DNA of 64,000 nucleotides, from the NCBI RefSeq assembly GCF_000499845.2, contig NC_023756.2, forward strand, positions 37,134,932-37,198,931, in the 5' to 3' direction. This document shows, in pieces, positions 34,632 to 45,542 of the stretch (position 1 is the stretch's first letter; the number at the start of each line of letters is the position of its first letter). The notes beneath the pieces are model-generated. The model had not been told where the DNA came from, did not search any database, and saw only the letters and a program-made list of their open reading frames with translations. The DNA is from Phaseolus vulgaris. Its lineage: Eukaryota > Streptophyta > Magnoliopsida > Fabales > Fabaceae. A program made the translations under genes and the position numbers.

Positions 34632-35409
34632 TGATCCTGCCTGTTGACCGGAACGCTGGAGAATGCCTCATCAAAGGATCGACGTGCGCACCGCTTCTCA
34701 CCTCCGTTCCTCTTCGGGATCTATCTCAAGAACCTACAAAGAAACGATACGGCGCCGCTGCGGCCGATCGCACTCCGACGCTCAAGTCAATGACGGTATC
34801 ACCAAATACTAAGAACGAGAACCGTGCAAATCCTCTCTCACTCGCAAGCGTAAAGTGTATGAACTGAACGTGCGTACCTAAGAAAGTTTGTTAAGAGCTC
34901 TTATATACCTGGTGACTTTCTCTCTCCTGGCAGTTGCAGACTTGGACACGTGGCCCGCATCCAACCGTACACGTGCCATCATCTGGAGGCTCCCTGACTT
35001 GGCGCTGCTTCTACTCTCATTTTGGCTAAGTTACGTATGCATGGTACTGCCCAGTGCATAGCAAACTTAGGAGTGCGATCTCTACTGAAACTGGCGAGTT
35101 AGGGCCTTCATACACCTTCCCTGTGGTCTCGCCGGCCGCCTTCATAATCTGCTTCTCCTTCGTCTTCGGCGATGTGCTTGTTCTGGCGATCTCCGACTGC
35201 TTGGTCGCCTGAGTCTACATCTGGCGACTTCATCTTCAACCTGGCGATCGCCTATTCTGGTAAACTGGAAATCGGAACACGCCAACTTAACAATCGGCGA
35301 CTACACGTGCCTCCCGACTTCCTTCCTATCTGCCAACCTGGCGCCTTGTCAACACGCCTACACTGTAGCAGGGTGCCACGTCATCACACCCGACCACCAG
35401 GGCGGTACA
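34632..35409 (-). repeat. Gypsy-2 5' LTR (778 bp)
   Basis: Pairs with 23391-24168. Its promoter is listed separately. Confidence 0.95.
34901..34975 (-). promoter_or_regulatory. Gypsy-2 LTR promoter: paired G-boxes and TATA box
   Basis: CACGTG at 34947-34952 and 34970-34975, upstream (on minus) of a TATATAAG box at 34901-34908. Same spacing and flanks as in Gypsy-1. Confidence 0.65.
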
Positions 35410-35539
35410 CATTCTAAACAATGGCAAAGAAAGCTTAGGTAAGTGTGATGCTAAATCCGACAAAGGTATCTTTCTTGGCTACTCTCTTTATAGCCATGCT
35501 TATAGGGTCTATAATAAAAAGCTTATGACTGTTGAAGAA
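35410..35539 (+). pseudogene. Copia-1 integrase C-terminal piece
   Basis: Continues the frame interrupted at 23390: LNNGKESLGKCDAKSDKGIF, then GYSLYSHAYRVYNKKLMTVEE. These are the usual residues following the integrase core in Copia. The first five bases are the duplicated target of Gypsy-2. The frame is interrupted again at 35539 by the solo LTR and resumes at 36669 with SIHVVFYET. Confidence 0.85.
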
Positions 35540-36668
35540 TGTACCGACCAGGTCACCGGGTGTGATGACGTGTCCAGCAAGTGACGGCGTGGGGCGTGCT
35601 CAGCAGGACACGTGGACAAGAGAAAGAGGGATGGTTCAGAGGTGTACATAGTCGCCATTTGTGGAAGTGGCGTTCTGTAGGGCACATGATCGTCGTTCGA
35701 GGAAGTGGCGTTCTGTGGTGCACATAGTCGGTTGTCGCCGGATTTCTGTGTCGTCGACGTGTTGAATAATGGTTGATCAGGTGGTCTGACATCGCCGAAA
35801 GGAGCAAGTTCAGGCGTGTAAGTTTAGTAAGATGATTGTTGCGTCAACATGGGATGTGAAGGTCGAGTGGGTTGAAGGGGACAGCTTGCCCATCAGCGAC
35901 AGGATTCCCAGAGCGGACATTCGTCGAAGGCAAGGTCTCCTCAATCAGAGCATGCATGGCATAGCAGTAAGGAAGGTGCCAATAGCGACAAGCGATATCA
36001 CAGAGATGGTACACTTTGCTGCACCCGATACTCGCCTCCTCAGGTGGTGTTCTAGAGCATATTGCGTGCTAGCTTGTTCCTTGAGTAGAGGAATTAGCCG
36101 CGCGATTGGTTACTACACAGAAATAACGCTCAAGTTACCTAAACCCAGATGACGACACGTGTAGGGTTGGATGCTACCTGTTACTCCAGCCCAGACGATA
36201 GCACGTGTAGGGTTGGATGCAACAGAGAAATGACGCTCGGGTTATCCTAGATCAGATGATGACACATGTAGGGCTGGGTACTACCTGCGACCCCAGCCCA
36301 GATGGTGACACGTGCAGGGCTGGATGCGAGCCACGCGTCCAAAGCGTAACTTCATGGAGAGAGAAAAAACCTAGCTATAAAGGTAAACTTAACAGAATTT
36401 GCAGAGGTACGTTTTTCATTACGGCTCATTGCTAGGGTTGTGTGCACTTTAGTACGGTTCTGCAGAGTATATTTTCTCTCAGTTTTTGGGTGTTCTTGTT
36501 ACTGACTTGAGCGTCGGAGCGCCACCGGCCGTAGAGGCGCCATCTTGTGTTTTCAGGTTCTGAGAGAGAGACTTTCTATGGTGTGGACTTGAAGGGCACG
36601 TGGTGTCAAGCTGGTGAGGAGGTTCGTGATGAGGCAACACTCTTGCGCTAGGTCAACCGGCAGGATCA
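35540..36668 (+). mobile_element. Solo LTR of a third gypsy family (1129 bp)
   Basis: Starts TGTACCGACC and ends CCGGCAGGATCA, like the Gypsy-1 and Gypsy-2 LTRs but divergent. Flanked by the 5-bp duplication AAGAA (35535-35539, 36669-36673). No internal sequence remains, which is the result of unequal recombination between the two LTRs. It contains no credible gene. Confidence 0.9.
36147..36382 (+). promoter_or_regulatory. Solo-LTR promoter: four repeated G-box units and TATA box
   Basis: About four units of the form GATGACACGTGTAGGGTTGG are present, with CACGTG at 36156, 36202 and 36309 and a CACATG variant near 36262. TATAAAG follows at 36376-36382. Confidence 0.6.
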
Positions 36669-38502
36669 AAGAATCTATTCATGTTGTTTTTTATGAGACT
36701 AACAAGTGTGAACAAGGTGTAGCTAAGATCAACACAGATGAAGATGATCAAAACATCTTCTTAAAGAACCTTGACAACAACACAAAAATTTAACCAGGTG
36801 AATCCTCGAGACAACCGATTGAAAATCTGCAGCAGGAGGATCTGCCAAAGGATTGGAAGATCCCAAGAGACTTGTCTGCTGATAACATAATTGGCCAAAT
36901 CCACAGAGGAGTATCCACCAGAAGGAGTATGGAAAATTTCTGCAATCATACAACATTTGTTTCCAAGATTGAACCTCAATCAGTTTTTGAAGCTCTTAAA
37001 GATGAGCACTGGACAACAACAATGCATGAAGAGCTCAATCAGTTTGTAAGAAATGATGTGTGTATTCTTGTTCCAAACACTACTCAAATGAATGTAATAG
37101 GTACCAAGTGGGTGTTTAGGAACAAATCGGATGACTCAGGCATCATCACAAGAAACAAAGCTAGACTCGTTGCCAAAGGATACAACCAAGCTGAAGGAAG
37201 ATGATGATGAAACCTTCGCGCCTGTAGCAAGGTTAGAAGCGGTAAGATTGTTATTAGATTTTGCTTGTATAAGTGGTTTCAAATTGTTTCAGATGGACGT
37301 GAAAAGTGCATTTCTCAATGGAATCGTGAATGAAGAGATCTATGTTTCATAACCACCTAGTTTTGAAGATCACAAGTATTCAAAACATGTATACAATCTA
37401 AAGAAAGCCTTGTACGACCTCAAACAAGCTCCACGTCCATGGTATGAAAGGATAAGTCATTTTCTCTTATCAAATGAATATGAAAGAGGAAATGTAGATA
37501 AAACTTTGTTCATTAAGAAAGCTAGTTCTGATATTATCTTAGTACAACTATATGTAGCTGACATTGTTTTTGGCTCTTCTAATGCAAAACTTTGTGAAGA
37601 TTTTGTCAAAGTTATGCAGGGGGAGTTCGAAATATCAATGATGAGAGAACTTTCATTCTTCCTTGGTCTACAAGTTAAACAATTCAGAGAAGGAATCTTT
37701 GTATGTCAATCTAAGTACTGCAAAGACATTCTTAAAAAGTTTGAGATGGAAGCATGCAAAGCTGCAACAACACCTATGTTAACAAACTGTTATTTAGGTG
37801 CTGCAAAAGCTGGACCAGAAGTTAATCAAACCATGTACAAGGGTTGAATAGGTTCTCTTATTTATCTAACTGCAAGCGTACCAGATATATGTTTGTTGTT
37901 TGCCTATGTGCAAGATTCCAATCATGTCCTAAGGAATCACATCCCAAAGCTGCAAAGAGGATCCTGAAATATCTGAAAGGCACAATATCCATGGGTTTAT
38001 GGTATCCCTCACACTCTCCTATTCATTTAGTAGGATATTCTTACTCTGATTTTGCAGGTTGAAAATTAGACAAAAAAAGCACAAGTGGAACATGCCATCT
38101 ACTTGGATCAAGCCTCATTTCATGGCACAGTAAAAATCAAGCATGTGTAGCTCTATCAACTGCTGAAGCTAAATATATAGCTGCTGGAAGCTGCTGTGCA
38201 CAAATCTTGTGAATCAAACAACAGCTTGAAGACTTTGAATTAAAGATTAACAAAGTTCCTCTACTGTGTGACAACACAAGTGCTATCAACTTGACAAAGA
38301 ATCATGTCCAACACTCAAAGACAAAGCATATTGAAATAAGGCATCACTTCATTCGTGATCATATCAACAATGGAGATTGTGAGATCAAGTTTGTTTCAAC
38401 ATAGAGTCAGCTTGCTGACACCTTCACCAAAACTTTATCAAAGAACATGTTCTATTCTCTAAGAAATGAATTGGGAATAATTGATATGCATGCTTTACCT
38501 TG
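36669..38502 (+). pseudogene. Copia-1 reverse transcriptase and RNase H
   Basis: RVT_2-type reverse transcriptase (TKWVFRNKSDDSG, NKARLVAKGYNQ, FKLFQMDVKSAFLNG, LKKALYDLKQAP) from about 36870 to 37850. RNaseH follows (LVGYSYSDFAG, STSGTCHLLGSSLISW, STAEAKYIAAG, LLCDNTSAINLTKN, HHFIRDHINNG). Frame breaks are near 37195 and 37900, with stops at about 37350, 37845, 38060, 38210 and 38401. The catalytic YVDD is YVAD here (about 37550), so the enzyme would be inactive even without the stops. Compared with Copia-2 the same motifs are collinear. Confidence 0.85.
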
Positions 38503-38914
38503 AGCTTGTCTTCTTTTAATTTGTCTATTTCATGAGACAAATAGGGGGAGAAGTATTGTTGGGAGTTGTAATGTTCTTAATTAGGTTTTACTGCTTTTAA
38601 GCATTGCTATTATAAACTGTTTTAAATTAGTTTACATTTTATCTATTATTTATGGTTTACAGAATTTTAACCGGTTAACTTTGCGAAATAACCGACTGTT
38701 CTTATGCATTCTTGTATAAGTGTTGGTTTCTCATCTGATTGTGGCTGATGTTCCTTCTGGAAATCACCTAGTGAGAACTAGTGTATGGTGTATATATTTT
38801 TTGCATTAGATTATCTTGTTTTTGTTCAAATGAATGCAGGATTCAACAAATTCTAACACAAAGAACATTCCTTAAAGCATCCCAAGGATTTGTCTCCATC
38901 AAATAGGGGGAGAT
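38503..38914 (+). other. Copia-1 3' non-coding region with two polypurine tracts
   Basis: No env-like frame. ACAAATAGGGGGAGAAG near 38540-38556 and TCAAATAGGGGGAGAT at 38899-38914. The second directly precedes the 3' LTR and is the functional position. Confidence 0.75.
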
Positions 38915-39779
38915 TGTTGAAGATGGGAAGCTTTGATGTATCAAATCCTCATGGAACCTGAAGTTGTGCTGTGTTTTAGGTTTGGGTTTAGTTATGGGGT
39001 TTAGAATCTTTGTAAGATCAGTCTTGATTCCTACAGAAAGCTTGTTTCAATCTGTTTTAAAGAACTAAGTGCTTTTTCCATGCAAAGGGAAAAACAACCG
39101 ATTAAAGTTTCGAGACAATTGGTTGTTTGTCACTTAGCTGGCAAAGGAGTTTTGAAACTGTTTTTTGAATCAGTTGTGTAAATGCTGAAAACATTCAACC
39201 GGTTATATTGTGGTTTCAACCGATTAAAAGTGAGTTTTCATAACAGTATTTTGAAAATCTGTTTTAACTTATTCAGTTGTTCAATCCTGCCTTAAACGAT
39301 AGTTTTTCAAAGGTTATAAATATAGCCTTCTTTCAAATGTTTCAAAGAGAGACATACAAAATTTTTACACCTTGATTTGAGATAATAAAGAGAGATTACA
39401 ATCTATTTGTGAAAAGGAGTTTTCCAAAGTTTAGCAAGATTGCTTTTCAGCTTTGCTGTGATTCAAGAACAGATCATAGGGCTTCTGGTTTACTGTAATT
39501 CCAGGTGTTTTCTACCCTTTCTTAGATTCTTGTAATTGTGCATATTACATTATGTAAACGTGTTTGTAAAATCATGTAAAGTCAGTGTGACTCTGGCTTA
39601 AGGTGTGTGCTGTGTGCAAAGAGGGTGAGTAGGTCTTGTGGTTTCAAGATCACCTCTTTCTGGATGTTTGTAATCTGTGTTTGGTTACATAGTGGAATAC
39701 TCAGGGGTTTGACTAAGGACTGGATGTAGCTCAAGGATTGAGTGAACCAGTATAAACCTTATGTGTAAATCTCTCTTTG
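38915..39779 (+). repeat. Copia-1 3' LTR, truncated at its 3' end
   Basis: Matches 7992-8865. The last ~215 bp (U5 end) are missing because the sequence switches to the Copia-2 LTR at 39780. Confidence 0.9.
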
Positions 39780-40883
39780 TGTTAGAATATATGACCTTAA
39801 ACGAGAGGACGGTGAATTGTTTAAAAGGGGGTTTTCGAAAACTTTTTCAGCTAGAACAAAATCCTTTGTATGAAACTTAATCAGAAATTCAGTTAGCCAA
39901 GATATAAAGCACAAAACAACAAAGCAGCAGAAAAACAATCGGTTGTTTCTTCGAAACAATTGGTTCTTAATACCAGCAAAGCAATAACAATTGAATTTAA
40001 ATGAGTTTAAGGGAAGAAAGAGATACACAAAACAGTTTATACTGGTTCACTCTTAAACCAAGAGCTACATCCTGACCCCTGAAGCCACTAGGCAATCCAC
40101 TAAGCAATGAATTACAGATTACACATAAACACAACCAAAGGAGTGACCTTGAACCCTTCAAGAAACACACTTCCTTTGGCACAACACACACCAAGAATGT
40201 TGATCTTGACAACCTCAAGAGCACACATCACTTCTTGGCTACAACACCAGAAATTACAAAGTATTCATAACGAATTACACTTGTTCACAGAACAATCTGA
40301 AATCAATATAGATGTAATCCTATTCCACTCTCTCTTGAGAAATCCAAAGTTGAAAAGTGAATGTTCAAAACATGAAAGCAATCTTTCACAACTGAAAAAA
40401 ACTCAAATATATTTTTTTCTCATTTTTTATAAAACATAAACAAACTATTTATAGCTTTCAAAGAATTGTCAAAGCTTTTAATACAGGAGCAGTGTTCAGT
40501 TGAAAAACATTTAAAGCACACTCAACTAACAAAACAGAAATTTGTTAGGATTTTCAAACAAACAATTCATTGAAAGCACGAAAGAATCGATTGTTTTGGT
40601 TTGACAACAAGTCAACCAACCAAAACAGTTTTCAACCTTTTAAAAAACACGTAAGAGTAAAGCAATCGGTTGTTTCGACAAAACAACAAGTTGTTTTTCA
40701 ATTAGTTTGAAAAACACTTTAATCTTAAAAGATTTAAAAATCACTTTAGCTTTAGATTCAACAAAGAGTGGATTACACAAGTAAACTACCCATATCCTAT
40801 CCTAAACACAACAACAACTTCAGCCTTGCATCCAACACTTGGATTTGGATTCTTCAAAGCTTTTGCTCACTCTTGATTCAACA
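39780..40883 (-). repeat. Copia-2 3' LTR (1104 bp)
   Basis: On the minus strand it begins TGTTGAATCAAGAG and ends CATATATTCTAACA. A TATA-like CTATAAATAGTTTG (minus) lies near 40443-40456. It contains several CAATCGGTTGTTTCG motifs. Confidence 0.9.
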
Positions 40884-41208
40884 ATCTCCCCCTATTTGAT
40901 GAAGACAAATCCCAGGTTACTTGTGTTGGACTTGTTTGAATCTGAAACAGTTCCTGCAAAACAGAACTTTATGCAATATACAGTATCTATGGCAGCAGGT
41001 TAGAAAAACAATTCATTAAGCACTGTATCAGACAAACAACCAGTTGTTTACTCAATTCAATCGGTTGTTTCTGTCAGCAGAAGCAGAAAACAGTTTCAAT
41101 GTAAAAAAAGAAGAAGAGATTTAACAGTTTGAAACATAGAGAGCAGACAACACAAAAACCAACCAATTCTCCCCCTATTCGTCTTCACAAATAGAATGAA
41201 AAAACAGT
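40884..41208 (-). other. Copia-2 3' non-coding region with two polypurine tracts
   Basis: Reverse-complement polypurine tracts ATCTCCCCCTATTTG at 40884-40898 (next to the LTR) and TTCTCCCCCTATTCG near 41167. This is the same two-tract layout as Copia-1. No coding sequence. Confidence 0.75.
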
Positions 41209-42861
41209 TTAAGAGAGATTTTGAGAGTCAAGAATGCCTAACTCATTTCTTAAGAAGAAAAACCTTTCTTTTGGTAGAGGTTTTGTGAATATATCAGCTA
41301 ATTGTAGTTTTGTTTCAATGAATTTCACTTCACGATCTCCATTGTTCACATGATATCGTATGAAGTGATGATAAATCTCAATGTTCTTAGTTCTTGAATG
41401 CTGAATCTGATTTTTAGTGAGATTTATAGCACTTGTGTTGTCACAAAGCAAAGGAACCTTGCTGATCTTCAATCCAAAATCTGTAAGTTGTTGTTTAAGC
41501 CAAAGTATTTATGCACAACAACTTCTAACAACAAAATATTCAGCCTCTACAGTAGAAAGAGCTACACAAACTTGCTTCTTACTATGCCAAGAGATGAGTC
41601 TTGATCCAAGAAGATGACAAGTGCTACTTATGCCTTTTCTGTCTAGCTTACACCCTACAAAATCAGAATCTGAATAACCAATTAAGTGTATAGGAGAGTG
41701 AGAAGGATACCATAGACCAACATTGGTTGTTCCTTTGAGATTGTTAAGAATCCTTTTTGCATCTTTGAAGTGAGATTCCTTTGGATTTGCTTGATATCTT
41801 GCACAAAGACATACGACAAACATGATATCCGGTCTACTTGCTGTGAGATAGGGTAAGGAACCAATTAAACCTCTGTATTTTGTTTGATCTACCCCTTTTC
41901 CAGCAGCATCTGCATCCATATAACAGCTTGAAGGCATGGGTGTGTTTGCTTCTTTGCAACTTTCCATTTCAAATTTCTTGAGAATTTCTTTGCAATATTT
42001 TGATTGGCATAGAAAGATTCCATCCTTTGTTTGCTTGACCTTCAATCCAAGAAAGAAAGAAAGCTCCCCAATCATAGACATTTCAAACTCACCTTGCATA
42101 GCTACCACAAATTCTTAACACAAACTATCTTGGATAGCACCAAAGATTATGTCATCAACATAGATTTGTACTAGGATAATTTCAGAATTTGACTTCTTGA
42201 TGAAGAGAGTTTTGTCAATCATTCCTCTTTCATAACCATGTGATAAAAGGAAATTGCTAAGCCTCTCATACCACTGCCTTGGAGCTTGCTTAAGCCCATA
42301 CAATGCCTTTTTCAACTTAAAAACATGATTAGGATGTTGATGATCCTGAAAACACGGTGGTTGCTCAACATACACTTCTTCATTGATAAAGGCATTGAGA
42401 AAAGAACTCTTCACATCCATTTGAAAGAGTTTGAATCCACTCATACAAGCAAAAGCCAGCAACAACCTCTCAACTTCCAATCTTGCAACAAGGGCAAAGG
42501 TTTCTCCATAGTCAATCCCTTCCTCTTGATTGTAGCCTTTGGCAACTAGCCTTGCCTTGTTCCTTATAATTACTCCAAACTCACCAAGCTTGTTTCTGAA
42601 AACCCATTTAGATCCAATGATGTTCATCTCAGTTGTCTTAGGAACCAGAAATCACTCATCATTCCTAGCAAACTGATTCAGCTCTTCATGCATAGCTTCC
42701 ACCCATTTTTCATCTTTAAGAGCTTTTTCGATAGACTTTGGTTTAACTTGAGAGACAAAAGCAGTGTGCCTGCAGAAGTTTGAGATAGATCTACGTGTAG
42801 AAACACCCTCCTTTATCTGCCAATGATGTTCTCCACTGACAGATCTCTTGGTATTCTCCAT
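41209..42861 (-). pseudogene. Copia-2 reverse transcriptase and RNase H
   Basis: From the RT N-terminal linker (HEELNQFARNDE at about 42660) through SKWVFRNKLGEFGV, LVAKGYNQEEGIDYGETFA, FQMDVKSSFLNAF, LKKALYGLKQAP, the catalytic YVDDIIFG (intact, about 42140), to RNaseH (LIGYSDSDFVG, LSTVEAEYFVV, LLCDNTSAINLTKN, ADIFTKPLPKERFF) ending at 41209. Only a few stops (42652 region, 42115, 41509). It is better preserved than Copia-1. In the family it copies the genomic RNA into cDNA in the virus-like particle. Confidence 0.85.
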
Positions 42862-42878
42862 TCTTTAGGCAACTCACT

Positions 42879-43171
42879 CTACTGCAACATTTCAATCGGT
42901 TGTTTCGATGAATCAACCGGTTGTTTTTCTGCACAACAGTCCAGCTTCTCCAAATTGATGTTCTGTTCATCCTCTTCTATGTTGTTCTTTAAGACTTGAG
43001 TATTTCTGTGATCAACTTCATCAAATACCACATGAACAGATTCTTTTACAATCATGAGCCTCTTGTTGTAGATCCTATAGGCATGACTATTTAAGGAATA
43101 ACCAATAAAGATTCCATGATCAGTTTTTTCATCAAACTTTCCCAGATTTTCTTTCCCATTATTCAGAACAA
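42879..43171 (-). pseudogene. Copia-2 integrase C-terminal piece
   Basis: NNGKENLGKFDEKTDHGIFI, then GYSLNSHAYRIYNKRLMIVK and a linker carrying a SSKQPIEMLQ motif. It joins the integrase core at 49904 once the CACTA element is removed. A stop after the QPIEMLQ motif precedes the RT part. Confidence 0.8.
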
Positions 43172-43445
43172 CACTAGTATAAAAAGGTAGATTAACGACG
43201 GTTAAAATCAACATTTAAAGACGGTTCCAGACTGTCGTTATTATAGGCGTCGTTAAAAGGTATGGATTTTTAACGACGGTTCGTCGTTAAAACCCCGACT
43301 TATAACGACGGTTGTGGAAACTGTCGTTAAAGGTGGTTTGTGAATTTTTATTTTTCAGAAATTTAAGGGACTTTTAAAGACGGTTCCTAACCGTCATTGT
43401 AACTATGCCTTTTAAAGACGGTTCCAAGTGGAACCGTCGTTATAT
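43172..43445. repeat. CACTA subterminal array, 3' end
   Basis: At least six GACGGTT or AACCGTC motifs, some as palindromic pairs such as GACGGTTCC with GGAACCGTC. In En/Spm such motifs bind the element-encoded TNPA protein (established for maize); the equivalent role here is inferred. Confidence 0.75.
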
Positions 43446-43819
43446 GTATTGTTTAAAAAAAAAAAATTTATTTTTTAAAAAATCTCAAACAACCTGCATA
43501 AAGTTTTCAATTTCAGAAAATAAAAACATTTCAAATCATAATTTAAATATAAAAATTACATACAACAAATTATAACATTATACAAAAAAATTTGGTAATA
43601 TATGAAAAAATTTGTCATTGTAATGATTTATCTATACTAGAGTGTTATACATGGTTACAAAATACTTTGAGCATGTTGTTATCACATACTCCAATGCTTC
43701 TAAATCTAGCGGGTGTTGGTCGTTGAACAACTGTGACATTTGAAATATTTTGAATTAGTGCATGAATAATAAATCTCAAATTTTAAAGTGTTTATTGTAT
43801 TGAGGTATTACCTTATCCC

Positions 43820-44800
43820 AACCTTTTTTAATTTCAGCTTGCAAAATAGTCAACATCCACTGCATAACATAATAACCGCACTCATAATTTCCAGGTTGCC
43901 TGTTGGACTGCATGTGAAAATAAATGTATTAAATGAATGAGTGAAACACATTAAATTAAGTGAACAAATATACTTTAAATACCTTAAGGTACATCCAAGT
44001 GAGTTTTTGTGCGTTTGAAGTTCTCCTCTCACACAACATATTATATCCAGAGTAAGCACTAAAATAATAAGATTTCTTGTTAAAATACATAACATTATAT
44101 AATATATAAGTAATAATAAATGTTAAATGAAACTGTTGTACCTATCTATAATGTTTTTAAAATAGGCAGGAGGGTTTTTTATGTAAGGAGCAAAACCATG
44201 CAGCGGTATGATCTTGAACAGATATGATCAATAGTTTCCAATGACGCCTGTATAACAAATCAGTTAATTAGTTTCTCTTATTTCAATAATTTATTAAAAC
44301 TTATTTAATAGATAAGAACTTACTCATGGATGTACGGAGCAAAATAAATGTGTTTTCCACTATTCTTTAAGGCAGTGGTGATGTATGTTTGTGTTTCCGA
44401 CTTCTTGTTTCCAATTGATTGAGTGATTTGAGGGTCTAAAAACCCATATATATTGTGTTTCCCCTCATCAAAGCATAATCCAGAAAGATACCTAAATTTC
44501 AATAAGTTAGTACTAATATATTTAATAAATCAAAAGTATAAAGATTTTAAAATTTGAACTTACATCATACATAATTGCACAACTGTTATGTTAATCTCTT
44601 GATCTCCGGATGCAAGGTCCAACAAATCAGACATGTGAACGTACAACGGTAGATTACTATGCCTTCCAAAAACATTGGCATCCCATGGAACCTCTAAGAC
44701 GGTTGTATCTAAAGCTATAGCAACTTCTACCAATGCCGCCAGAGGATCATCAATGGAGACTATTTTCTTCTTTCCCAGAGGCAGATTTGTCTTAGATTCC
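43820..44800 (-). CDS. CACTA Ulp1-like (C48) cysteine protease region, multi-exon
   Basis: Several exon-like pieces on the minus strand: SIDDPLAALVEVAIALDTTV (about 44750), LPLYVHMSDLLDLASGDQEI, KFRYLSGLCFDEGKHNIYGF (44500), KNSGKHIYFAPYIHE (44345), RHWKLLIISVQDHTAAWF (about 44250-44195), and NYECGYYVMQWMLTIL (about 43900). GKHIYFAPY, HW (catalytic His) and the Cys of ECGYYVM are hallmarks of Ulp1-like peptidases carried by plant CACTA elements. Exon borders are not resolved by eye. It may process transposon proteins or SUMO-type conjugates; neither is shown here. It lies downstream of the Transposase_24-like part and probably belongs to the same transcript. Confidence 0.6.
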
Positions 44801-44923
44801 TGCTACTCATCAAAACAAAAAAATACTTAAATTAGTTAGAATGTAATATATCTGATATATAATTCTATTAGTATTAGTGCAAATATATACCATAGAGTCT
44901 ATAGGTCTGACGAGATGTCTAGG

Positions 44924-45459
44924 TCAGGCAACGAAAGTATGTAATGCCTTTGCTACAATTGTGACCTCTGATGTTGGCATAGGAACTGCAAGATCACCAT
45001 AAAGGACCTTCTCCACCGTGACCTTCATGAAATTAGAAGGAAGAGGCACATTGTGTAACATTGTGACCCCTTCATAACACTTACCCAAGGCAACGAATCG
45101 GGTCAAAGAATTACACTCAACATATAATTCGCATTGGCTAGTTTATAAATAAAAACAAAGTATAAAAGAACTTTAGATTGAGCAAAGTAAAAACAGTTAC
45201 ATACCAGAATATCTTGCCAAATCATGTTTTTCTCGTGGTCAGTCACGTGATCCCAAGACTGAGTTAAGATAGAGATCCTTTCACGAGATAGTACTCCGAG
45301 ATAACTCCTATATTTCTTTGCATGTTGCTCAGTGGGCACACCAGTGTGGATATCAATAGACAAAGGTATTTTGTCATCTTTAGTTATCTTCTTAAACATA
45401 TTCTTTAATCTTGTAGGTCCTCTACCAGTTTTTGAATGGGAAACTTTATCATCTGCCAT
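44924..45459 (-). CDS. CACTA second protein, Transposase_24-like N-terminal part
   Basis: Begins MADDKVSHSKTGRGPTRLKN at 45459 (basic stretch), then IPLSIDIHTGVPTEQHAKKY and RSYLGVLSRERISILTQSWD, typical of plant Ptta/En/Spm Transposase_24 proteins. The next exon-like piece (45106-44924) has VALGKCYEGVTMLHNVPLPS and continues towards the Ulp1-like region. In En/Spm the second protein binds the subterminal motifs. Introns are AT-rich. Its ATG is about 80 bp downstream of the last DUF4216 codons. Confidence 0.65.
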
Positions 45460-45542
45460 GTTCCTGTTATCAAAAAAATATAATAAGCATCAAGAATATG
45501 AAATATAATGAAAATGAAATATATTGTAAAACTACACATGAA

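Larger units (their letters stand above)
23391..35409 (-). mobile_element. Gypsy-2: full-length, young Tat-type Ty3/gypsy retrotransposon (12,019 bp)
   Basis: Flanked by the 5-bp duplication CATTC (23386-23390 and 35410-35414). LTRs of 778 bp each, reading TGTACCGCCC to GGCAGGATCA on the minus strand, differ at about 7 positions by eye (about 0.9%). Gag-pol is minus and the antisense gene is plus. Its relation to Gypsy-1 is close in gag-pol and looser in LTRs and antisense gene. It sits in opposite orientation to Gypsy-1, only 696 bp away. Confidence 0.95.
7992..39779 (+). mobile_element. Copia-1: SIRE-like Ty1/copia retrotransposon, nested host of three gypsy insertions
   Basis: The 5' LTR is at 7992-9081 and a 3'-truncated 3' LTR at 38915-39779. 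Between them, once three insertions are removed, are gag, protease, integrase, RT and RNaseH in copia order. The long LTRs, a coiled-coil gag extension and the SAINLTKN-type RNaseH point to the SIRE/Maximus lineage. The reading frames contain many stops and frameshifts. The 3' LTR is cut at 39779, directly against Copia-2, so no target duplication can be read. Confidence 0.9.

Noticed and set aside
35832..36152. 106-codon plus-strand frame in the solo LTR
   Set aside because: Lies within an LTR, with no similarity to any known protein and no partner in the related LTRs.
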